Source of the DNA: JBBQNR01 sp963774075
Lineage (GTDB): Bacteria > Actinomycetota > Thermoleophilia > Solirubrobacterales > JBBDJG01
NCBI GenBank assembly: GCA_963774075.1
Contig: CAVZDP010000004.1
Location: 1 to 64,000 of the forward strand
Direction of reading: 5' to 3'
DNA length: 64,000 nt
The position numbers and the translations under genes were made by a program. Of this stretch, positions 58,859 to 64,000 are shown piece by piece. The notes under the pieces are model-generated. The model was not told the origin of the DNA. It saw nothing but the letters and a program-made list of their open reading frames with translations, and did no database searches. Position 1 is the first letter of the stretch; every line of letters starts with the position of its first letter.

Positions 58859-59641
58859 ATCGCGCAGGCAGGCCGGGCATCCGAGGTAGCGACGCGGCCG
58901 GGGCGGCCGGACGGCCGCGCTCTCGACGAGCTTCGCGAGGTGAAGATCGAGCCCGGCTTCGTCCGGACCGCCGACGGCTCCGCTCTGATCTCGATCGGCG
59001 AGACGGTGCTCATCTGCACGGCCTCGGTCGTCGAGAGCGTGCCGCCCTGGCGGGAGGCGACCGGGTCGGGATGGATGACCGCCGAGTACGGCATGCTGCC
59101 GGCCTCGACGGGCCAGCGGCGACCCCGCGACGTCTCCCGCGGGCGACCGGACGGGCGCACGACCGAGATCCAGCGCCTGATCGGGCGCTCGCTGCGCGCC
59201 GCCGTCGACTTCAAGGCACTCGGCCCGCGGACGGTGCACGTGGACTGTGATGTCGTTCAGGCCGACGGAGGGACCCGCTGCGCCGGCATCACCGGAGGCT
59301 ACGTCGCGATGCAGCTCGCCCTCGGCTCCCTGGTCGAGAAAGGCCGTCTCGAGCGGCTGCCGCTCACGGGCTCGGTCGCCGGCGTCTCCTGCGGCCTCGT
59401 CGACGACGTGGCGATGCTCGACCTCTGCTATCGCGAGGACGTCAAGGCCCAGGTCGACATGAACGTCGTCATGACGGGCGATGGGGGACTCGTCGAGGTG
59501 CAGGCGACCGGGGAGCAGATCCCGTTCTCCCGCGCCTCCCTGGACCAGCTGCTGGGGCTCGCGGCCGGGGGCATTCAGTCGCTGCGGGCGCACCAGGCCG
59601 GCGCTGCCGGCAGCCTGCCGGGCGAGACGGGCGGCGCATGA
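58859..59641 (+). CDS. rph: ribonuclease PH, with an ATC start candidate
   Basis: RNase PH, a phosphorolytic 3'-5' exonuclease trimming tRNA precursors. Blocks: RPDGRALDELREVKIEPGF, SALISIGETVLICTASV, AEYGMLPASTGQRRPRD, EIQRLIGRSLRAAVD and CDVVQADGGTRCAGITG. The conserved opening RPDGRALDELREV is in frame but no ATG, GTG, TTG or CTG occurs between the in-frame stop at 58847 and the GTG at 58940, which would delete it. An ATC at 58859 lies 6 nt after TAGCAT (58847-58852), the spacing of the leaderless starts seen elsewhere here. Coordinates mark that start. rdgB follows, as in many Actinomycetota. Confidence 0.85.
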   Translation: MAQAGRASEVATRPGRPDGRALDELREVKIEPGFVRTADGSALISIGETVLICTASVVESVPPWREATGSGWMTAEYGMLPASTGQRRPRDVSRGRPDGRTTEIQRLIGRSLRAAVDFKALGPRTVHVDCDVVQADGGTRCAGITGGYVAMQLALGSLVEKGRLERLPLTGSVAGVSCGLVDDVAMLDLCYREDVKAQVDMNVVMTGDGGLVEVQATGEQIPFSRASLDQLLGLAAGGIQSLRAHQAGAAGSLPGETGGA

Positions 59642-59687
59642 GCGCGCCGCACGCGCGCCGCCGGGCGGCGCTGCTTTCATAGGCGGC

Positions 59688-60266
59688 GTGCAGATGGTGC
59701 TCGGCAGCGGCAACGCGCACAAGCTGCGGGAGCTCTCGCGCCTGCTGGAGCCCCACGAGCTCGTGGGGCTGCCGGAGGGCGTCGAGCTCCCTCCGGAGAC
59801 CGGAGCCTCCTTCGCAGACAATGCGGCCACGAAGGCGCGCGCGACGGCGCGCGCCACCGGCGTGCCTTCGCTCGGCGAGGACTCCGGGATCGTCGTCGCC
59901 GCGCTCGGTGGTGAGCCCGGTATCCGATCGGCACGCTACGCGGGCGAGAGCGCGACCGACGAGGAGAACCTCGAAAAGCTCCTGCGAGAGACGGATGGTG
60001 CAGGCGATCGGGAGGCCGCGTACGTCTGCGCGCTCGCGCTCGCGACTCCGGATGGCCAGGAGCAGGTGTTCGAGGGGCGCTGCGACGGCGTGCTGGCGAG
60101 TGCGCCGCGCGGCCAGGGCGGGTTCGGTTACGACCCGATCTTCGTACCGGCTGAGGGCCCCGGCGGCGCGACCATGGCGGAGCTGCCGGACGAGGGCAAG
60201 AACGCGATCAGCCACCGCGGCATGGCGGCGCGCCTGCTGCTGGAGTGGCTCGAGAAGCGGCCGTGA
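59688..60266 (+). CDS. rdgB: non-canonical purine NTP pyrophosphatase
   Basis: A 192-residue RdgB/HAM1 enzyme hydrolysing dITP, ITP and XTP to prevent their incorporation. Motifs: GSGNAHKLREL, GASFADNAATKARATARATG, GEDSGIVVAALGGEPGIRSA, GGFGYDPIFVP and the C-terminal KNAISHRGMAARLLLEWL. GTG at 59688 or ATG at 59694. It is 46 bp after rph and overlaps the next gene by 4 bp (GTGA), so an rph-rdgB-transporter operon is likely. Confidence 0.95.
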   Translation: MQMVLGSGNAHKLRELSRLLEPHELVGLPEGVELPPETGASFADNAATKARATARATGVPSLGEDSGIVVAALGGEPGIRSARYAGESATDEENLEKLLRETDGAGDREAAYVCALALATPDGQEQVFEGRCDGVLASAPRGQGGFGYDPIFVPAEGPGGATMAELPDEGKNAISHRGMAARLLLEWLEKRP

Positions 60267-61288
60267 CCCGCGGCCGGGGCGCTCCCGCAGCCCGCGAGGG
60301 GCGAGCGAGCACCGTCGCTCCGTACCGCGACCTCGTCGCGCCGTCGGCGCATTCGCACCCTTCGGGGCCACGGTCCGCGAAGCCACGCGCCGCCAAGATC
60401 TCGATCATCTCCAACGGGCTGCTGATCGCGCTGAAGGTGGTGGCGGGTGCGGTCACTGGCTCGATCGCGATCATCACCGAGGCGGTTCACTCGGGCATCG
60501 ACCTACTCGCCTCGGTGGTCGCCTACCTGTCGGTACGCAAGGCGGACGAGCCCGCGGACGCCGACCATCTCTACGGTCACGCGAAGGTCGAGAACCTCGC
60601 CGCGGTGATCGAGGGCATGCTGATCCTCGTCGGCGCCGGCGTGATCTTGTACGAGGCGGTTCGCCGGCTCGCGAGCGGAGCCGAGGTCCACAACCTCGGG
60701 TTCGGCATCGCCGCGGTCGGCATCTCGGCAGTGGTGAACGTCGTCGTGTCGAGCTACCTATACCGGCAGGCGCGAGCACACGACTCGCCGGCGCTCGAAG
60801 CCGACGCGGCCCACCTGCGGGCGGATGCGCTCACGTCGGTGGCCGTCCTGGTCGGCCTGGTGCTGGTCGAGGTGACCGGTGTGGTCGAGCTCGACTCCGC
60901 CGTAGCGCTCGTGGTCGCCGTGGCGATCGTGTATGCGGGGGTTCGAATCCTCACGCGCTCGTCGCGCGTGCTGATAGACGAGGCGCTGCCGGCGGAGGAG
61001 CTGGACATCGTTCGCCACGCGGTGAGCTCGTACCCGGGCGGAGAGATAGCCGGCTACCACAAGCTTCGGGGCCGGCGCGCGGGCAGCGCTCGTCACATCG
61101 ACCTGCATCTCCAGTTCGTGCCCGGCACGACGCTCGAGCGCGCGCACCGGATCGCGCACGAGCTGCAGGACCAGGTACGGGCCAGCATCCGAGATGTCGA
61201 CCTGCTCGTGCATCTGGAGCCGGCCGCGAGCGGCCGGCGGCGCGACCTTGAAGGCGAGGACGTGGGGCGCGGCGGGCCCCCCGATTAG
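60263..61288 (+). CDS. cation diffusion facilitator family transporter
   Basis: A 341-residue CDF metal exporter with about six transmembrane helices and a C-terminal cytoplasmic ferredoxin-like domain. Metal site features: ITEAVHSGIDLLASVV, DHLYGHAKVENLAAVIEG and AHLRADALTSVAVLVG. The C-terminal part ends with SARHIDLHLQFVPGTTLERA and a His at VHLEP. It exchanges divalent metal (Zn, Fe or Mn) for protons. GTG start overlaps the rdgB stop. A GGTTCGAATCC inside the gene is coding, not a tRNA arm. Confidence 0.93.
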   Translation: MTRGRGAPAAREGRASTVAPYRDLVAPSAHSHPSGPRSAKPRAAKISIISNGLLIALKVVAGAVTGSIAIITEAVHSGIDLLASVVAYLSVRKADEPADADHLYGHAKVENLAAVIEGMLILVGAGVILYEAVRRLASGAEVHNLGFGIAAVGISAVVNVVVSSYLYRQARAHDSPALEADAAHLRADALTSVAVLVGLVLVEVTGVVELDSAVALVVAVAIVYAGVRILTRSSRVLIDEALPAEELDIVRHAVSSYPGGEIAGYHKLRGRRAGSARHIDLHLQFVPGTTLERAHRIAHELQDQVRASIRDVDLLVHLEPAASGRRRDLEGEDVGRGGPPD

Positions 61289-61311
61289 CCAGCAGGGCTT
61301 GGAGTCCGTGA

Positions 61312-61455
61312 TCAGGGCAGCAGGTTGACGGCCGCCGACAGGCCGACGAAGAGCAGCACCGCGCTGTATCCGTCGTAGCCGTTCACCAGCAGCAGCAGGG
61401 ACGCGATGGCGCAAATCGCCGTCACGGTCATCCACGCGGCTCTGCTCAGGGACAC
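61312..61455 (-). CDS. 47-residue membrane protein
   Basis: A small frame in an otherwise empty gap: it begins VSLSRAAWMTVTAICAIASL and contains two hydrophobic helices split by NGYDGYS, ending SAAVNLLP. GTG at 61455 or ATG 24 bp further in. It is divergent from the roadblock-like gene, with TATAAG near its start. Its stop lies 24 bp from the transporter stop. No family recognised; coding is supported by its clean two-helix character only. Confidence 0.5.
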   Translation of the reverse strand: MSLSRAAWMTVTAICAIASLLLLVNGYDGYSAVLLFVGLSAAVNLLP

Positions 61456-61471
61456 GCTTATATTGTCTCCG

Positions 61472-61834
61472 ATGGAGGCGATGGCCCAAGAGCTCGCGCT
61501 CCGCTACATGCTCGAGCTGTCCACCGACATTCGCGCCGCGTTCCTCGTGGACGAGCACGGACGGCTGTCGGCGGCGGCGCCCGAGCGTCCCGGCGAGCGG
61601 GCCGAGCGTGCGGGTCTGGAGCTGGCGGGCGCCGCGCGCAAGCTCGCCGAGGCTGGTGGGACCGGTGACGTGGAGCTCGACATCACGGTTGACGGCGGCG
61701 GCGCCTTCGTCGTCTGCGGGGGCGGACCCGCGATGGTGTGCGTCACCGGCCAGTTCGCGCTCGCGGGCCTGATCTTCCACGACATGCGGATCGCGCTCGC
61801 GGACCTGCGCCGGGGCGGAACGGAGGCGGCGTGA
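61472..61834 (+). CDS. roadblock/LC7-like protein
   Basis: A 120-residue alpha-beta protein of the roadblock/LC7 pattern: LSTDIRAAFLVDEHGRLSAA, a helix, then VELDITVDGGGAFVVCGGGP, and VCVTGQFALAGLIFHDMRIA. In Actinomycetota and Myxococcota such proteins (MglB-like) act on small Ras-like GTPases. No GTPase gene is in the window. TATATT at 61459-61464 is 7 nt before the ATG. Its stop overlaps the next gene's GTG. Confidence 0.65.
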   Translation: MEAMAQELALRYMLELSTDIRAAFLVDEHGRLSAAAPERPGERAERAGLELAGAARKLAEAGGTGDVELDITVDGGGAFVVCGGGPAMVCVTGQFALAGLIFHDMRIALADLRRGGTEAA

Positions 61835-62052
61835 GGCTCCCGCATCCAGCGCGGCGGGTCGGAGAGCTCGCGGGCGGCGTGGTGACGACCGTGCGGCGGC
61901 TCAGGGACGGGCGCAGGCCGCGCGTGCGCGTCCGGTTGGCGCATGGGGAGCCGCGCGTGCTGCCCGAGGGGGACCCGCAGCGCGAGCCGCTCCTGTCGCT
62001 GGCGTCCGAGCTCGTGGGCGAGTACGGGAGGTCGCCGCGTGGCGGAAGCTGA
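61831..62052 (+). CDS. small basic protein, coupled to tldD
   Basis: A 73-residue, strongly arginine-rich protein (VVTTVRRLRDGRRPRVRVRL) with no recognised domain. GTG start overlaps the roadblock-like gene's stop (GTGA), and its 3' end overlaps the tldD start by 14 bp. It is thus translated as part of the tldD operon. Role unknown; a nucleic-acid or membrane contact, or a substrate of TldD/E, are possibilities. Confidence 0.6.
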   Translation: MRLPHPARRVGELAGGVVTTVRRLRDGRRPRVRVRLAHGEPRVLPEGDPQREPLLSLASELVGEYGRSPRGGS

Positions 62053-63439
62053 CGGAACGCTCTTCGAGCCGGTCCTGGCTGAGCGGGTGCTGCGCCGAGC
62101 GCTCGCGAACGGCGGCGACTTCGCGGAGCTCTACGCCGAGCGCCGATCGACCTTCTCCGTCGGGCTCGACGACCGCAAGGTCGAGCGCGCGCAGAGCGGA
62201 GAGGAGCTCGGCGCCGCGGTCCGAGTGATCGCCGGCGACTCCACGTACTTCGGCCACGTGGACGGTCTGGCGGAGCCCGACCTCGAGCGGGTCGCCGGCT
62301 CGGTCGCCGCCGCGGTGCGCCAGGGCGCGGCCGAGCCGCGGCCGCTCACGTCCATCCAGCGCGCTCCCGGCCAGCAGGTGCGCGAGCGTCCCGAGGCCGT
62401 AGACGCGGCGCACAAGGCCGCGATGCTCAACGAGTGCGACGCGCGCGCCCGAGCGGCCGGCGACGCGATCGCCCAGGTGAGCGCCGGCTACAACGAGGAC
62501 CGCCGTCGCGTACAGGTCGCGAACTCCGAGGGGTTGATGGCGGCAGACGACCGCACGCGCGTGCGGCTCGGCGTGCAGGTGGTCGCCCGGCGCGACGACC
62601 GGGTGGAGACCGGCGCGGAGTCGCTCGCCGGTCACGCGGGCTTCGAGCTCTTCGAGGACGACTTCGGCTCGGTGGCGGAGGAGGCCGCCCGCCGCGCCCT
62701 GACGATGCTCGACGCGCGTCCCGCGCCGGCCGGGCGCATGACGGTCGTTGTCGGGAACGGCTTTGGCGGCGTCCTGTTCCACGAGGCGACTGGTCACGGC
62801 CTCGAGTCGGACGCGGTGCAGAAGCGCGCGTCCGTTTACGCGGGCCGTCTCGGCGAGAAGGTCGCCGGCTCGCTCGTGACGGCGTACGACGACGGGACGC
62901 TGCCGGGGGAGTGGGGAAGCGACGGGATCGATGACGAGGGCACGCGAACGCAGAGCACCCGCGTGATCGACCAGGGGGAGCTGTGCTTCTACCTCTACGA
63001 CCTCACTCGCGCCCGCAAGGACGGGCGTCCCTCGACCGGCAACGGCCGCCGCCAGAGCTTCCGCCACCTCCCGATTCCCCGTATGACGAATACCTACATC
63101 GCCCCCGGCAACGCCGATCCGGGCGAACTGATCGGCGACGTTCGCCGCGGGGTCTACGCGGTCTCGTTCGCCGGCGGGCAGGTCGAGCCGGCGACGGGGG
63201 ACTTCGTGTTCGGCGTCTCCGAGGGCTACCTGATCGAGGACGGTAGGGTGACCGCCCCCATCAGGGGCCTGACGTTGATCGGCAACAGCCTCGACGTGCT
63301 GAGCAAGATCGACGCTGTGGGGAACGACCTGGCCTTCAAGAGCGGCTTCTGTGGCAAGGACGGCCAGCAGGTGCCGGTCGGCACCGGCCAGCCGACCGTG
63401 CGGATCGCGGAGCTGACTGTCGGCGGGACCGATGCCTGA
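62039..63439 (+). CDS. tldD: TldD metalloprotease subunit
   Basis: A 466-residue TldD, catalytic half of the TldD/TldE heterodimer that degrades unfolded peptides and, in some bacteria, matures peptide antibiotics or antitoxins. Zinc motif GVLFHEATGHGLESDAVQKR (HEATGH, near 250), GEWGSDGIDDEGTRTQST and the PRMTNTYIAPGNADPGEL block carry the ligands and dimer face. GTG at 62039. The next gene, tldE/pmbA, starts 8 bp before its stop. Confidence 0.93.
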   Translation: MAEADGTLFEPVLAERVLRRALANGGDFAELYAERRSTFSVGLDDRKVERAQSGEELGAAVRVIAGDSTYFGHVDGLAEPDLERVAGSVAAAVRQGAAEPRPLTSIQRAPGQQVRERPEAVDAAHKAAMLNECDARARAAGDAIAQVSAGYNEDRRRVQVANSEGLMAADDRTRVRLGVQVVARRDDRVETGAESLAGHAGFELFEDDFGSVAEEAARRALTMLDARPAPAGRMTVVVGNGFGGVLFHEATGHGLESDAVQKRASVYAGRLGEKVAGSLVTAYDDGTLPGEWGSDGIDDEGTRTQSTRVIDQGELCFYLYDLTRARKDGRPSTGNGRRQSFRHLPIPRMTNTYIAPGNADPGELIGDVRRGVYAVSFAGGQVEPATGDFVFGVSEGYLIEDGRVTAPIRGLTLIGNSLDVLSKIDAVGNDLAFKSGFCGKDGQQVPVGTGQPTVRIAELTVGGTDA

Positions 63440-64000
63440 CGGCTCGGCGCCGCTGGACATCGAGCGGGCGGCGCGCGTCGCCGTCGAGGCGGCGCTGGCG
63501 TCGGGAGCCGACGACGCCGACGCCTGGTGCGAGGACTCGGTGAACCTCACCGTGCGCGTGTACGACGGAGCGGTGGAGAGCATGACGGAGGCGGGGGGGC
63601 GCGGCGTCGGCGTGCGCGCTTTCGTCGGCGGGCGCACGGGCTACGCCTACGGCACCGACATGAGCGAACGGGGGCTCGCTGCGGTCGCGCGCACCGCCGC
63701 CACGGCGGCGGGCGTCACTGATGCCGACGAGCACGCTGGATTGCCCGAGCGTTGCGCGGCATCGGACGTTCCACTGCTCACGTCGCCCGAGCTCGAGCGC
63801 TGGACTACCGAGCGCAAGGTCGACCTGGCGCTCGCCGTAGAGCGAGCGGCGCGCGAGCGCGACCCGCTGATCTCGAATGTCGAGGACACCATCTACTCAG
63901 ACGGGCGCGGCAGGGCCGCGCTCGCAAACTCGAGCGGCTTCTGCTCCTCCTTCGAGCAGACCCAGGCATACGCCTACGCGTATGCGTTCGCGGGGGAGGG
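63432..64000 (+). CDS. pmbA: TldE/PmbA family protein, cut by window end
   Basis: At least 189 residues of the TldE (PmbA) partner of TldD: EAALASGADDADAWCEDSVN, VESMTEAGGRGVGVRAFVGG, GYAYGTDMSERGLAAVARTA and TIYSDGRGRAALANSSGF. It lacks the zinc motif in the part seen, as expected for TldE. The ATG at 63432 overlaps the tldD stop (ATGCCTGA). The gene continues beyond the right edge. Confidence 0.9.
   Translation, partial: MPDGSAPLDIERAARVAVEAALASGADDADAWCEDSVNLTVRVYDGAVESMTEAGGRGVGVRAFVGGRTGYAYGTDMSERGLAAVARTAATAAGVTDADEHAGLPERCAASDVPLLTSPELERWTTERKVDLALAVERAARERDPLISNVEDTIYSDGRGRAALANSSGFCSSFEQTQAYAYAYAFAGE

Noticed and set aside
58836..58887. ATG at 58836 as the rph start
   Set aside because: It is in a different frame and meets a stop at 58885-58887 before the conserved region.
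60939..60951. GGTTCGAATCC, like a tRNA T-arm
   Set aside because: It lies within the transmembrane coding part of the cation transporter, and no acceptor stem or anticodon arm can be formed around it.

Overview
The window reads as chromosomal DNA of a high-GC Gram-positive bacterium of the phylum Actinomycetota, possibly of the Thermoleophilia type (the class is inference). Support: GC-rich coding with strong third-position bias, a MarP-type membrane serine protease, an FHA protein, an Rrf2-headed suf operon with SufU instead of IscU, and above all the actinobacterial CysO/CysM/Mec sulfur-carrier route to cysteine. I see no rRNA, tRNA, CRISPR array, transposase or prophage; apart from a few frameshifted genes it looks like stable core and soil-type accessory genome.

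Layout. 0.2-7.4 kb: accessory genes (secreted beta-helix protein, two decayed NTF2-like genes, lipoprotein, methyltransferase, DUF899 protein, cytochrome P450, small zincin). 7.7-15 kb: penicillin-acylase-family hydrolase, VOC protein, ECF sigma factor with an NTF2-like tail, DHA2 drug exporter, YceH. 15-21.5 kb: ParA ATPase, a large lone glutamate synthase, zinc-ribbon FHA protein. 21.7-30.6 kb: mostly membrane and envelope genes (SRPBCC, lipoprotein, MarP, SPW protein), an fxsA-hypothetical-HAD operon, SufT-like factor, diguanylate cyclase. 30.7-34.4 kb: RTX-type protein, ispH, a 67-bp tandem repeat array, redoxin, Smr-like protein. 34.4-40.7 kb: the suf Fe-S assembly operon (rrf2-sufC-sufS-sufU-Rieske-sufB-sufD). 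40.7-44.1 kb: SCO protein with a two-component pair, then htpX. 44.2-47.2 kb: rhodanese-MoeB, CysO, CysM and Mec, a complete protein-bound thiocarboxylate cysteine pathway. 47.3-54.6 kb: DUF2007, DUF1152 and DUF1802 genes and hydantoinase/oxoprolinase A and B. 54.8-64 kb: nadB, histone-deacetylase-like hydrolase, glycosyltransferase, Flp pilin, rph-rdgB-cation transporter, roadblock-like gene, and tldD/tldE running off the right end.

Functional links: SufS/SufU/SufBCD, the SufT-like factor and the [4Fe-4S] enzyme IspH belong to Fe-S supply and use; the CysO route supplies cysteine, the sulfur source for SufS. The most unusual signals are (i) a dispersed three-hairpin repeat family, one fragment of which lies inside the cysO reading frame and appends residues after the essential di-glycine; (ii) TANNNT hexamers set 6-9 nt upstream of many starts, suggesting widespread leaderless mRNAs; and (iii) two genes (rph and a Smr-like gene) whose conserved N-termini have no ATG/GTG/TTG/CTG and instead offer an ATC codon 6 nt after such a hexamer.
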